A DNA stretch of 64,000 nucleotides from Aselliscus stoliczkanus (GCA_033961575.1 CM066727.1:248001-312000); one strand, 5' to 3'; counted from the first letter of the stretch, positions 1 through 10,888 are shown. The notes: generated by a model from the letters alone, not told the origin. Numbers and translations: made by a program.

Positions 1-970
1 AACATCATGATTTCTCAGTTATTCAAGGAGTTGAATGACGTACAACTTCGATTATAGATTTTAAAGGGAAATTAATTAAATGTATTATTTATTGACCCTT
101 GGAATGAAGATGCCATGGTCATTCATTGGCTACAATAAAAATAACTCTGATTCATCAGTTTGGCCAGATGGGAGTCCTATTTAGAGCACTGCCAGCATGT
201 TGGCTTTAAAAGAATTACAGGCTTCCGTACAGGAAGTGAGCCGGCCCAGCATCAAATGCAGTTCAGAATCGTTCTTAATCAACCAGTTTTACGTACAAGT
301 TATTTTTATCATATAACTATATTCCTAGCTGATTGCCGACTTTTAAATATGTTCTGTTGTTGTTTAAGTGCTTGTGCGTACAGAGAGGGAGCATGGCAAT
401 TTATGTTTATGACGAAAACACTCGCTTTTAGGGAGCGCACCGTATGGTTTTGGTATCCACCTGGTGCGGTTGTAGCGGTGCAGGTCCAGTTCAAGTTCTG
501 TGTCCACTGCGAGGCGATCACTTACCTTTTTGGTCACTGCCCCAAGTACCAGATTTGGAGTCCGTGTTAATCTCCTCGGCGAAGGCAATTGGAGCTCATG
601 TGTAAAACCCCAGTTTGTCCTTTTTGTGTGCTGGTTTCCTGTAGCCTGGCTTTATCTGCCAGGGAAAAGCTTCTCTCAGTCAGCGGCTCGGAGGCCCCTC
701 CCGCTCACCCTCCTTCCAGCCCTGGGGGGCTGCCCATGTCCTCAGCGGTTCTGGAATTCCCACGATGGCGCCCTCAGCGGCAGTCACTCTGGAGCGGCCA
801 CACCCCTCCTGGATGGGGTCCAGTAGTTATTCCACCTGCCGTTGGTTGGATTTGTGCTTGAGCTATCTGTGGCTTCCTGGGGGAATCTTCCAGGGGCTGT
901 TGACCTCACCAGACCAGGTTTCCTCTGGCTGCACTTGCCGTTCTCGGACAACCGCTCTGCTTTCTTTGGA
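1..970. other. Unique sequence, no gene recognised
   Basis: AT-rich to about 560, then more GC-rich to 970. Open frames here are short, overlap on both strands and show no recognisable domain. I see no SINE, L1 or other repeat. The stretch ends at the 25-bp tandem array. Confidence 0.5.
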
Positions 971-1270
971 GACTCGGCCTTGCCCACTTGTAGGAGACTC
1001 GGCCTTGCCCACTTGTAGGAGACTCGGCCTTGCCCACTTGTAGGAGACTCGGCCTTGCCCACTTGTAGGAGACTCGGCCTTGCCCACTTGTAGGAGACTC
1101 GGCCTTGCCCACTTGTAGGAGACTCGGCCTTGCCCACTTGTAGGAGACTCGGCCTTGCCCACTTGTAGGAGACTCGGCCTTGCCCACTTGTAGGAGACTC
1201 GGCCTTGCCCACTTGTAGGAGACTCGGCCTTGCCCACTTGTAGGAGACTTGGCCTTGCCCACTTGTAGGT
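971..1270. repeat. 25-bp minisatellite, 12 tandem copies
   Basis: Twelve head-to-tail copies of a 25-bp unit beginning GACTCGGCCTTGCC start at 971, 996, 1021 and so on to 1246. Copies 1-11 are identical; the last has one C-to-T change and ends in T rather than A. The unit is not a multiple of 3 and has no stop in any minus-strand frame, so all three minus frames stay open (124-170 codons) and each reads the same 25-residue period. Those frames are a by-product of the repeat. The near-perfect identity points to recent expansion or homogenisation, and the copy number is probably polymorphic. Confidence 0.97.
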
Positions 1271-1527
1271 TTTGGCTGTGGCAGACCCACCCTCTTTTAG
1301 AGGGGTCCTCCTGGTTGGTAAGGGATGTCATAGAGCCCCATCTTCCTCTCAGGAGTACTATATTTTGCCAAGTATAATGTGTTTCTGTGTATAATGTGCA
1401 CCCACGTTTTTGGCCCAAACTTTCAGGGGAAAAAAATCTTTCTTTTTAATTTTTTAATTCAAATTTTTATTTGTTTACATTTAGGTACTTGTTTTTTGTA
1501 TTATAAAGGATTTTTTAACATTTATTT

Positions 1528-1644
1528 ATTTATTTATTTATTTATTTTTTGAGGGCAGTGTCACTGGCCCTCATATGTGGGACCCGAACCGGGGCTGCTG
1601 GCGTCCCAAGCCAGCGCTTAACCACTGTGCCACTTGGCCGGCCC
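1528..1644 (-). mobile_element. Short tRNA-derived SINE (bat type)
   Basis: Antisense copy. The T-rich run is its A-tail, followed by the B-box-like motif (seen as GACCCGAACC on the plus strand) and the 5' end at GGCCGGCCC. The target duplication TAACATTTATTT lies at 1516-1527 and 1645-1656. It is inserted in the left half of the inverted-terminus transposon. Confidence 0.9.
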
Positions 1645-1891
1645 TAACATTTATTTTTTAACATATTATGGTACAAGAAATTTTATGTAACAAATAATTA
1701 CAAAACACAACAGATACGAGGTTCAAGAAATTTTATGTACTGGTAATAAATTTATGATATTTATGCATCATAGAAAGCCAAGAACTCTTCATTGTTGCAA
1801 GTTCATTGTAAGCTCAACAAAACTGATTATGATATTCCAGGGCATTATTTTGCGTAGAGATATCGTTATTGATTTCTAGGGTTACAGTTTT

Positions 1892-2388
1892 TTTTTTTTA
1901 AAGATTTTTTTTATTGGGGAATCGCGGGGGAGGGAAACATTGTTGGGGAGTCGGGGAGGGGGACAGCCAAGTTGTTGTCCTTCAATCTTAGTTGTGGAGG
2001 GCGCAGCAAGCTCAGCTCCAAGTCCAGCTGTGCCACTCAGCTCAAGGTGCTGTGTTCAGTTAATTGTGGTTGGGTGTAGCCACCATCCCATGCGGGAGTT
2101 GAACCAGCAGCCTCATTGTTAAGAGCGCACGCTCTATCCCCTGAGCCATCCAGGTGGCAGCTCAGCTCAAAGTGCCGAGTTTAGTCTTTAGTTGCAGGTG
2201 GGTAGCCTTGTTGTTAGGAGCACATGCTCTCACCAGCTGAGCCATCCTGCCACCTGTTGGCAACTCAGCAGCAGCCCAACTTGGGGTGCAACATCACTGG
2301 CTCATGTGGGTATCGAACCAGCGGCCCTGTTGCTCAGAGCTCGCACTCTTGGGCAAGCTCTTAACCAACTGAGCCACGTGGCCGGGCC
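1892..2388 (-). mobile_element. Composite SINE, trimeric tRNA-like type
   Basis: Read on the minus strand, the element starts near 2388 with an A-box-like TGGCTCAGTTGG and a B-box-like GGTTCGATACCC. Two further tRNA-like modules follow, each with a GGCTCAG motif and the last with GGTTCAACTCCC. A non-tRNA 3' region ends in AATAAA, then ATCTTT and an A-run. AATAAA plus a TCTTT terminator is the hallmark of the T+ class of SINEs. Target duplications of about 16 bp are CTAGGGTTACAGTTTT (1876-1891) and CTAGAGTTACACTTTT (from 2389). Confidence 0.85.
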
Positions 2389-2404
2389 CTAGAGTTACAC
2401 TTTT

Positions 2405-2850
2405 TTTTTTTTTTTTTTAAAGATTTTATTGGGGAATTGGCAGAGGGGAACAGCGTTGGGGAATCGGGGAAGGGGAACAGACAAGTTGCTGTCTTTTTGT
2501 TCTTCAGTTTAGTTGCGGAGGATGTTGCTTCACTGTTGGTATCGTCATTGCGCTCTTCCCGGATGAGGCAGATCGGTCGCTGGCCTCTGGATGTCGCTCA
2601 TCGCGGCTATTGTCAGCTCACGCTTGGCTGCCAGCCGCTCACGCTGGCTGTGGGCCACTCACTGTAGCCTATGGCAGCCCACTGCAGCAGGGGCTGCAGC
2701 CCACACCATCACCGGGGCTCGCACAGCCCAGCTCCAGGTGGAGCTGATGTTAGCTGTAGAGGGCAGTGTCACTGGCCCTCATGTGGGATCCGAACCGGGG
2801 CCGCTGGCATCCCAAAACCAGCGCTTAACCAATGCGCCACTCGGCCGGCC
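2405..2850 (-). mobile_element. Composite SINE, short-SINE-headed type
   Basis: On the minus strand the 5' head is the short SINE (GGCCGGCC ... GGTTCGGATCC ... CACTGCCCTC). A roughly 250-bp unrelated middle follows (CAGCTCCACCTGGAGC ...), then the same 3' end as the trimeric type, with CCCCAATAAAATCTTT and an A-tail. It is inserted directly beside the previous composite SINE and uses the same target: CTAGAGTTACACTTTT precedes it (2389-2404) and follows it (2851-2866). Confidence 0.87.
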
Positions 2851-3012
2851 CTAGAGTTACACTTTTAACTCATAAGCATAAGTAAAAGAATTAAAAACAT
2901 ATATATATATATATGGAATTAGTGCTACCCATGTATAATGTGCATCCTTTTTTTTCCCCTCACAAATTTGGGCAACAAAAAAAGTGTGCATTATACACAG
3001 CAAAATACAGTA

Positions 3013-3714
3013 ATTGTGTCAGCCCAGAGCATGACATTTCATGGCAGCCAAGACCTGCACGTGCCCCTTGAGGTTGGGAGCTTTAGGAAGTATAGCTGAT
3101 GAGGTTGCAGGCCTCGACTCTTTGGCGACGGTTTGCAGCCCCAGGGGATGGCTGGTCTGGAAGGGAAGCCAGCCTCACCGTGTGGAGGCTGCAGAGCAGA
3201 CCGCAGCTGCCTCTTACATTGTGCCCGAAACCCTCATTATCCCTCGATTTTCCGTCATGTAGACCAAGAAATTCCTCCCTGTGTATTGAGTTTTCTGTCC
3301 AAACAACAACCAAATGGGATGTAAGTGTTTTTAGTTTCTCTAAAAATATCCACTTTAAAGCTCTCATCATGGGCAAGATTGGTCTATCTTCAGGCAACAC
3401 TTTTGTTCGGTGTACCTTTTTGTGTATATCCAGAGGGAGCAAAAATTAAACATTGCCAAAAAGGAATGAACATATGTAACCAGCCCATCCATAAAATTGT
3501 AGCACAAATTAAAGAGGTAACTGTGAGTCTGATGGTCTTCCCGATGCTGAGCCATGCTCTGCACAGGAGAACACAATGTTGGCCTGGTGGCCCCCGGGGG
3601 CCCTGGGGTGTGCATTTTAAGCCAGGCAATATAAAAGTATCCTCTTGTGATTTTAACTTTGTTCTAAGGTTTTTGGTGACACCAACCAGCAGCTTTGTCT
3701 CTTGGCAGTGTGGG
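3013..3714. other. Unique sequence, no gene recognised
   Basis: Mixed composition. Several overlapping frames of 60-130 codons occur on both strands (for example 3325-3720 plus), but none has a recognisable domain or a clear start context. No repeat was identified. Confidence 0.45.
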
Positions 3715-3935
3715 TTCTGAGTAAGAGTGTGGGTTCTGGGGTCACATCGCCTGGGCAGCTCAGTGTCACTTGGCAGTTGTTTGGCCTCATGCTGTTCCTT
3801 TCCCTCGACACTGAAGGAGAGAGAGATACAGTGGTAGCTCGGTAAGAGTTGTCACAAGGATGACATGAGCTGATGACTGGAAGGCACTTAGAACAGTGCA
3901 GATAGCAAATGCTCAGTAAGTGTTGACTATTTGTA
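3715..3935 (+). mobile_element. MIR remnant
   Basis: The order of recognisable MIR pieces is kept: a GGGTCACAT region, CTCAGTGTCACTTGGCAG, a region of about 40 bp resembling the MIR core, then GTTGTCACAAGGATGACATGAG, then GGCACTTAGAACAGTGC and TGCTCAGTAAGTGTTGAC. The last two match the conserved MIR end (cacttagcacagtgcct ... gctcaataaatgtt). It is diverged, as expected for an ancient mammalian SINE. Confidence 0.75.
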
Positions 3936-4026
3936 TCTTGAAGAAACAAAACTGGGGCCAGTCTGAGCCCTCCTACATTGGAGGCAATCAAGCCAATTTC
4001 TGAATTCTCATGAAACTTAAGTATTT

Positions 4027-4146
4027 GTGGGCCAGCTGAGTGGCGCGGTGGTTAAGCGCTGGCTTGGGATGCCAACGGCCCTGGTTCGGATCCCACATAT
4101 GAGGGCCAGTGACACTGCCCTCTTCAAAAAAAACCAAAAAACAAAA
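4027..4146 (+). mobile_element. Short tRNA-derived SINE
   Basis: Sense copy: GGGCCAGCTGAGTGGCGCGG, then GGTTCGGATCCC, then GACACTGCCCTC and an impure A-tail. The target duplication AACTTAAGTATTT / AACTTAGGTATTT lies at 4014-4026 and 4147-4159, differing at one base. Confidence 0.9.
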
Positions 4147-4159
4147 AACTTAGGTATTT

Positions 4160-5082
4160 ATTATTTCTAGTCTTCTCTTACATGTATATCTATTTTGCCA
4201 CCTCTTTCCAAAAAGTTTTGACCCAACGTAACCACAGGAGGACAAGGACAGAAATATTAATAAAATAGAAATGGACAATAAGAGCAAACTAGTATGAGAA
4301 CCACGAGGAATAGCATAATTCTTTAGGTATGAATTCCGACTGCGTTTCCTGGAAGCCAAGTCAACAAAACCCCCAAACCATGAGCCCTCACTCAGTCACC
4401 TTATTGGGGTGGACACGCAGACTCGTTTTTCAGTTTAGAAAAAATTTCCCTAGTGTTAGATCTTAAAAGACATTTGCACAGTAGACTTCCTGTAAAGGGT
4501 CTGGATTTATGGAATACATGACAGTGGTGCAGATACAGATGTGTTTCCATGACGGAGTCTTGTAATAGACTTTGAAAGAAACCAAACGGAAAGCATATGC
4601 ACACCACCTGCCGGAGGGTGTAGTTGCCTCTTCCTGGTATTTACGCTCTGTCTCCACGACCAGCAGGTGAGCTGTGTGGGCTCAGGGGCCAGGTCTTCGT
4701 GTGTTCGCATCCTGCCCTTACCTGTTGTAGTTTTCATTTATACGTGAACTCACATCGTGTGCCCTGTGGACGACTGAGGTCTTGTGCGTCTTCACATTTC
4801 CCATGGAGCTTTCGTGTAAATGCCCCATAAACCTGTCCTAGCCAAGGATGCATGACTGTGTTGCCCTGAGTGTGACGCCTGACCTGAGCAGAAGCATCAC
4901 AGCTGTTGTGTCCAGCCACCCCCACTGCCTGTCCCCCACTCACTCTTTGGGGCGAGGTGCTCAGTCCTCCAGTAAGGGCTTAGAGGCTGCTTCAGCCACT
5001 CTTCCCTGAGCCCACTGGTTGGATGAGGTGCCTTAATCTGTGCACTCACTATTGTGGTGACACCACACCACACTCCCCTTTT
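4160..5082. other. Unique sequence, no gene recognised
   Basis: No repeat or domain recognised. Small overlapping frames at 4401-4740 (minus) and 4624-4940 (both strands) look like chance open frames. Confidence 0.45.
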
Positions 5083-5097
5083 AGAGTGACAGCTTTT

Positions 5098-5280
5098 TAA
5101 AAATTAAAAAAAAAATTTTTATTGGGAAAGAGCATGTTTTTACAGAACCCATCAGCTCCAACTCAAGTAGTGGCTTCAATCCAGTTGTGGAGAGCGCAGC
5201 TCAGTGGCCCATGTGGGGATCGAACTGGCAATCTTGGTGCTATGAGCCTGCGCTCTAACTACTGGAAACTAACCGGCCAC
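5098..5280 (-). mobile_element. SINE, monomeric tRNA-like with T+ tail
   Basis: On the minus strand it begins TGGCCGGTTAGTTTCC, carries a B-box-like AGTTCGATCCCC, and ends in a tail with CCCAATAAAAAT and an A-run. It resembles one module of the trimeric composite SINE joined to its shared 3' end. The target duplication AGAGTGACAGCTTTT / AGAGTGGCAGCTTTT lies at 5083-5097 and 5281-5295. Confidence 0.8.
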
Positions 5281-5295
5281 AGAGTGGCAGCTTTT

Positions 5296-6354
5296 GAGGA
5301 AGGGCGCCTGCCGTCCCTCACGCTGGGCCCCTGGCCCTGGAGACCCCACCTGTCTGATTGGATGAGCGAGCTCAGCGTGGCGTCAGGGCCTCCCAGACCT
5401 GCCCTGGTGCCCCACTGTCCCTTCTCATCCCCGGCCTCTCTCGGAGCCGGCACTGCGTGTTCCTGTTTCCTGGGTCGGTCACACAGCAGCGTGCCCCATG
5501 CTTTGGCTCACGATGAACATTTTTTTCTATATTTCTCTTACTTATTCTTTCACACTCGTTGACCTGTGACTTTCTTGTGGCACGTTTCCAGCCTTCCCGT
5601 GCCAGAATGAAGTCATCCTGTGGTCCCTTGTCCCCCGGGGAGATCCTGCCTGTGCCCAGGGCGTCCTCGGCAGGGCCAGGAGCTGTCCGTGGTGCTGGGG
5701 AGCCTGAGCGCCGGCTCAGGGGCGGCTCTCGGTCTTTCCGAGGGTTTTGGGTCATGTCACGCAGGAAGCATGTGCGTGGACAAGGAAACGCACACCAGTT
5801 GGCCCCTCCCTGTGCTACAAAAGGGTCCTCACGTCCCTGCTCTTACCACTGCTTCTCTGCGTTGGGAAGGCGGCGGTTGAGATGCGAAACCTCACACGCA
5901 CATTGGTGGGTTTGGATGCCTTTTTCTTGGTCTGTAGTGTGAAATTTTTGGCTCTTTAAAAATAACTTCCTGTCTCCTGACATTCTTTATAATATTTTGA
6001 CAGTTTCTAAACCAATTTCTGAAAACCTGTTTTATGACCCTGTTAAAAACTCAGTGTAGGATCTATGCTATAAGTTACAAGTTTTCATGAGCAGGTGAAT
6101 GTGGTATTTTCAAACGTGTGTTGTGGCCATTTCACTGTATAACATTCCTGGGTCACCAACAAGTGTCCTAGATTAGCACTGAAATTAGACTCAAAGTTTT
6201 ATTTTTGTTGTGAAAGATGGGTTATGTAGCTCTTTAAACAACCAAACAGTGTTTCTTAGTCTTCAGTTTATCCACTTGCTTGTATCTCTGATGATATTTT
6301 ATTAATATTCATGTCACTCAATTAAAAAAAACAAACCACACACACCTTTTTTTT
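5296..6354. other. Unique sequence, no gene recognised
   Basis: GC-rich to about 5900, then AT-rich. Frames of 127-146 codons at 5122-5942 overlap on opposite strands and in part read through the preceding SINE, so I treat them as non-coding. No splice-bounded exon is evident. Confidence 0.45.
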
Positions 6355-6520
6355 CATATAACCAGTCTTGCAATTTTACTTCTGGGAATCTGTCCTAAGG
6401 AAATAATTATGAATTTACAGGAGATCCGCTAAACAGATGCCCACTCGAGGTTGGTTTCATAGTAAAATGTTGGGAAATAGCAATAACTGGAGTTTGGAAG
6501 AATTCATTATGATGAATTAT
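6355..6520 (+). mobile_element. Ancient L1 (L1M-type) fragment, sense
   Basis: The stretch keeps the order seen in the L1M 3' ORF2 region: AATTTTACTTCTGGGAATCT, then CCTAAGGAAATAATTATGAA, then AATAGCAATAACTGGA. It is short, very diverged and has no coding capacity. Confidence 0.6.
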
Positions 6521-6839
6521 GAAAGGTAGACAGCATTACACAAAAGACAGTTAAGTGTTTAATACCAGAAAGGCATTCAGACCTGGTAAGTGAAGAAGGC
6601 AGGTTGCAAGACTGCGTGTCCAGCGGGGCCCCTCGCCCTGCGGCTGCTCTCTCTGCAGCACAGAGGAAAGGCTGGAAGCTAACCGGTCCTGTGCCCCCCT
6701 CGCTTGCAGGCACAGTGGCTCCCTGTAGCTACAGCACCTGACTCTGCTGGTTAGCTGAGCGCTCTTCTGTCTCACCGAGGCGGTGGCTGGTGTCAGGGCC
6801 CGGCTGCCTGCGCGCCTTCTTCCTGAGGGTCATTCCCTC

Positions 6840-7145
6840 CCTCCCTTCCTCGAGCCCTCCATGCTGCAAGGTGTCAGGGAGCCCCCCCTGCCCCTCTGAC
6901 ATCCCTTGTCTCCCCAGCTACCTGCTGATGCACTTCATCAGTTTTAATGTTTGCTCCCTTGGCCCTGCCTATAATACCTAGCACTTTCTGCATGCTAGGA
7001 AGAAAGGCGAGGCACACATGTGGTCTTGTACAGTCTGAACTCGTGGCCACTGCCGCTGAGCACCTCTTGCTGGAATATCAACTCTACGAGGACAGAGGGC
7101 CTGTGCTTTTCGGTCACTGCCGTGTCCAAAGGTCCTAAATGCTGG
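6840..7145. mobile_element. Probable L2 3'-end remnant
   Basis: Diverged text in the style of the L2 3' end: CTACGAGGACAGAGGGCCTG, then GGTCACTGCCGTGTCCAAAGG, preceded by a cytosine-rich CCTCTGACATCCC region. Orientation was not resolved. Confidence 0.45.
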
Positions 7146-8106
7146 TGGCCCTGGTGTTCTGTCAGCATGTGCGGAGTGGGTGAGCAGAGATCAAAGCACC
7201 TATGAACGTGTTCACCCACGAACGCTGAGACTGACAGTCATTTTGGTTTTCGTTTTTCTTTTTTTCTGTTTGGATCAGATGCGTTTGTGCTCTGGTCATA
7301 GAAAGTCACACACTAAATGACTTACCCAGGAATGCCCATTAGCTTGTGTAATCACGGGTCGCAGGCAGAATGTCACCTGGGAGCCTGGCCTCTGTCACCT
7401 CTCTGCTCTGCAGTCTTCATTGTGCTGACTGAACCCCTCGTGTTGCAGATGGCTGTCACCATTCAGGGTTGTCACTCACAGGTGTGACAACAGCTTGAGG
7501 AGGGAGTCTGCTAGCTGCCATGACAGAGACCATCTTTAGCATTTTCAGAGTAACAGGGTCAAGTCAGGACAAGCTTTCGTGGTCAGTGGGCGGCTTCCCC
7601 AGGGCGCATGCCCCCGGCCCAGGCCCTTTCTGGCTGGGTCCCCGAGGTCATCCTCATCTCACCAGGAGAAGGAGCAGCTGGGAGGGCCACGTGGGGAGAG
7701 CGTGGCCTGGCCTGGAAGCACACACGCCATGCCCACTCTTCCACTGGCCTCTGTCACGTGCCCCACTTCCTGGCAAGGGAGGGACACAGACCTCTGGGCC
7801 AGGAGAAGAGGGAAGGTCTGTGATTAGCTGAGGTTTCTGTGAAAGCTTGCAGGCATCATTTTCAAAGTGGAGAGACCTCACTTGGAGACTGTCCGGAAGT
7901 CATTACCGCCTGTCCCGTCACATCTAACCCCTCCCGTGGGCTGAGCTGTTCCCCCTTTCGCCTGAGGCTGTCCAGAGGTGGGAGTCCTCCCCAGGACACC
8001 AAGCTCCCTTAGAAATGAGGAAGGAGGTGGCTGTTTGGTCATCTGCCCACTGCTCTGAATGTGTGAATTACCTAGGGCACATAACACCTTTGTAATGGAA
8101 CACTGT
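7146..8106. other. Unique sequence, no gene recognised
   Basis: No repeat identified. GC-rich between 7560 and 7830, where three overlapping plus frames and one minus frame of 71-103 codons coexist. That pattern fits low stop-codon density rather than coding. Confidence 0.45.
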
Positions 8107-8122
8107 CTTAAAGGACTTCTTT

Positions 8123-8538
8123 TTTTTTAAAACATTTTTATTGGGGAATTGGGGGAGGAGAACAGCGTTGGGGAATCAGGGAAGGGGAACAGACAAGCTG
8201 CTGTTCTTTTTTTCTTCAGTCTAGTTGCGGAGGACGTTGCTTCACTGGCCCGTGTTGATATCATCATTGCGCTCTTCCCAGATGAGGCAGATCGGTCGCT
8301 GGCCTCTGGATGGTCGCTCACGCTGGCTGCCGGCCACTCACTGTAGCCTATGGCAGCCCCACTGCAGCAGGGGCTGCAGCTATGCCGTTGCCGGGCTCAC
8401 ACAGCCCAGCTCCAGGTGGAGCTGTTGTTCACCATCTTAGCTGTAGAGGGCAGTGTCACTGGCCCTCATATGTGGGATCCGAACCAGGGCTGCTGGCATC
8501 CCAAGCCAGCTCTTAACCAATGCGCCACTCGGCTGGCC
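8123..8538 (-). mobile_element. Composite SINE, short-SINE-headed type
   Basis: Antisense copy with a 16-bp exact target duplication CTTAAAGGACTTCTTT (8107-8122 and 8539-8554). The tail reads ACATTTTTATTGGGG on the plus strand. Between the middle domain and the short-SINE head it has an extra CACCATCTTAG piece that the copy at 2405-2850 lacks but the one at 18876-19483 shares, so it marks a subfamily. Confidence 0.9.
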
Positions 8539-8554
8539 CTTAAAGGACTTCTTT

Positions 8555-9892
8555 ATGCACCCATCCACTAAACGATTGCAAAGCAAACAGTGAAACCCTG
8601 AAACCCGCTTTACGAGCCCTGCCTGGACTAGTCACTGGTGCGCCTGCGTGTCACATGGTGGGAGTCACCGGCTGTGTCAGTAGCGATCTCTGCTCACAAG
8701 TCCCAGAAACAAACTCTGGCTGACTTCAGCAAGACAGAGCCCACTGGAAGGACCTCGGCCGGCTTACAGATGTGAGGGGATGTGGAAGAAGCTTCCGGAA
8801 GGCAGCTATGGCTGCGCATCGTGGGACCTGTGGAGGCCTCTCTCAGTGTTGCCACAGAGATGATCAGCCGAGCTTCCGTGGAACTGGTACATGCACAGTC
8901 CCGCCATCTGTTTTAGCCAGAGGAGCACAGGGCACCTGGATTGGAGGGTGACATGGGCCATCGGGACATCATCCCGGCAGCCGACCCGTCTTCTTCTGTG
9001 ACCCAAGGAGGGAAGCCTCACCTGCTTTTCCCCAGCAGAGCCCTGGAGTGCCAGCTGAAGTGGAAGTGAGAGGCGCTTTATCTTGGACCATCTGTCAGTG
9101 TACCTTAGCATCTTTAAAGAGGTGCTTACGTGGGAATAGAACACGTGTCCACAGTGTGACATGTTCAACAGCGCCAATGAATGGAGCTCCTGAGTGTCCA
9201 CAGTGGCAGGGGCCTCTGGCCCACGTTGCCCCTGCTGTGGGTGTGGGACAGTCTTCGGGAAGTGGTCAGCGTTTCCCAGGGGCAAGAATACGCGGCGCGC
9301 CCGGTGAGTGTCCCGTTTCCAGCTCGGCCCGGTCCCCTGGGTCTCTTCCTGTTGGGACCTGTTGGTGCTGCCATCGCGCCTTTGGGACTCTTCTCTCTAG
9401 GATATAGTTTGTCCTCTCCTGCAGCTCGTGCTGGAATTGGAGGCTGACTGGGCTACTTTCATACATTTGCTTTCCTTTCCTTTTTTTTCTGGTCATCTCA
9501 TCTGCTAAATATTTAGGAACGACAGAGAAGCACAAATTAGTGACTTGAACGTCACCAATAGTTCCATCACTGTAGGGTATGAAATAGGTCATGTGTCTTG
9601 CATTCTTCTTTCCTGTGTTGTTATTATTTTTTAAACCAAAATTGGGAATGCTTCAGGTTTTTTCCCCACTTTATATTTCTTTCTGAGTTTGCCCATGTTT
9701 TCAAAATATTCTTTGACAATCTGACTTTAGTTGAGGTAGGTGGTATTAGCCAACTGTTCCTATTGCTCAGTGTCTAAGTTTCTTATAAAATTTTGGCCAT
9801 TATTCTGTGATTAATGTCTTTTTCCATATTTTCTGAAAACCTAGATAATTTTTCTCTACTAAATTCCCAGAAACAGAATTATGGGACTAATG
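8555..9892. other. Unique sequence; AT-rich end may be an old L1 piece
   Basis: 8555-9480 shows no repeat and no credible exon; the 159-codon minus frame at 8806-9285 has no recognisable domain. From about 9640 to 9890 the AT-rich text (AAATTCCCAGAAACAGAATT near its end) resembles diverged L1M 3' sequence, but I cannot confirm it. Confidence 0.4.
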
Positions 9893-10380
9893 GATGTATT
9901 TAGATTCCTGGGGCTGCTGTGACAAATTACCACAGACTGGGTGGCTTAAAGCAACAGCGATGTGCCCCCTCCTGGTTCTGGGCCAGAATCCTGAAATCCA
10001 GGTGTCCTGGAGGCGTGTGCCCGTCAGGGCCCAGGGAGGCGCCTGGCTGCCTCAGCTCTGATGCCCGACACGGCGTCCTCTGCTGGGGGGTCACAGTCAC
10101 TGCCGTCTCTGCCTCCCCGTGGCTTCTCTCATGTCTGTGTCTCCCCTTTCACCCGCCTCACATCTGTTTCTTCTAAGGATTCTTATCATGGTGTGGGATC
10201 CACCCAGGTAGTCCAGGATTCCCCTCTCAAGAGTCTTGCTGCAGGGCCGGCCGAGTGGCGCGGTGGTGAAGCGCTGGCTTGGGACACCAGCGGCCCGGGT
10301 TCGGATCCCACATATGAGGGCCAGTGTTACTGCCCTCAAAAAAAAAAATAGTCTTACTGTAATCCCCTCTTCCCCAGAGG
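9893..10380. mobile_element. Ancient interspersed repeat (family X copy 1), split by a SINE
   Basis: Contains GGGGCTGCTGTGACAAATTA, CACAGACTGGGTGGCTTAAA, a GCTTCTCTCATGTCTGTG region and TAGTCCAGGATTCCCCTCTC. This is the order of a very common placental repeat. The same family occurs at 28855-29220 and 31962-32090. I do not assign it to a named family. A short SINE interrupts it near its 3' end. Confidence 0.55.
10243..10349 (+). mobile_element. Short tRNA-derived SINE
   Basis: Sense copy with a complete head GGGCCGGCCGAGTGGCGCGG, B-box-like GGTTCGGATCCC and an A-tail of about 11. The target duplication AGTCTTGCTG / AGTCTTACTG lies at 10232-10241 and 10350-10359. Confidence 0.9.
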
Positions 10381-10388
10381 TCCCATCT

Positions 10389-10874
10389 GTGCATCTGGGG
10401 GCTTGGGGTGGCTGTGCCTTGCGGGTCACCACAGTGGCAGTGAACATTCCCTAGGATCTTGAACCTGCTGCCCAGAGGCCTTTCAGACGTGTCCCTGCCC
10501 GCGCTGACTGCCAGTGCTGGTGCCCTCAGCACGTCCCAGGGACAAGGGCTGTGTGAGCTGGTAGTGGCACAGGACGGGGCTTTGTAAGTGTCAGAGCCAC
10601 AGAGGACAAAACAGACCGAGGGGAGGAGCATGGGGCTGACGGATCACTCCGGAACTTTTCTGTGCCACACGAGTAACTTGAGGCCGGCACAGTGAGTCTG
10701 CGAGCACCTCTGTGATTTTGTCTTGGTTGTTCAAAATGGCTATTCCCTTTATAGGTCACGATTTTTCATGGGTGCATAAAAATGGACAGAGGATAGATAG
10801 ACAGGGGCCACATTGGGTCGGGAGGCATTTGGGAATGGTCAGGACCACTAATGAACAGCAATAAAAGTCTAATT
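10389..10874. other. Unique sequence, no gene recognised
   Basis: GC-rich at first, AT-richer toward the end. No repeat, exon or RNA gene recognised. Confidence 0.4.
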
Positions 10875-10888
10875 AAGAATCGCTTTTT

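Larger units (their letters stand above)
1356..3012. mobile_element. Inverted-terminus DNA transposon (MITE-like) with three nested SINEs
   Basis: The left end (1356 to about 1435) begins TACTATATTTTGC, then GTATAATGTGCACCC, then a GGCCCAAA / GGGGAAAAAAA stretch. The reverse complement of the right end (3012 down to about 2925) begins TACTGTATTTTGC and repeats the same order of motifs, including TGTATAATG and GGGGAAAAAAAA. These are long subterminal inverted repeats. Removing the three SINE insertions and their duplications leaves about 560 bp, too small to encode a transposase, so I infer a non-autonomous DNA transposon. A TA target site is possible because both ends read TA. The superfamily is not assigned. 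Confidence 0.65.

Noticed and set aside
971..1270. CRISPR-like array of identical 25-bp repeats
   Set aside because: The units are directly abutting with no spacers, there are no cas genes, and the surrounding DNA is mammalian. It is a minisatellite.
784..1418. Minus-strand frames of 124-170 codons with a repeated 25-residue motif as a repeat protein gene
   Set aside because: All three frames are equally open because the 25-bp unit has no stop; there is no conserved flanking coding sequence.
4027..4146. Functional tRNA genes at the many A/B-box-like sites
   Set aside because: Each site is embedded in a SINE with an A-tail and target duplications; no complete cloverleaf with an acceptor stem is apparent.
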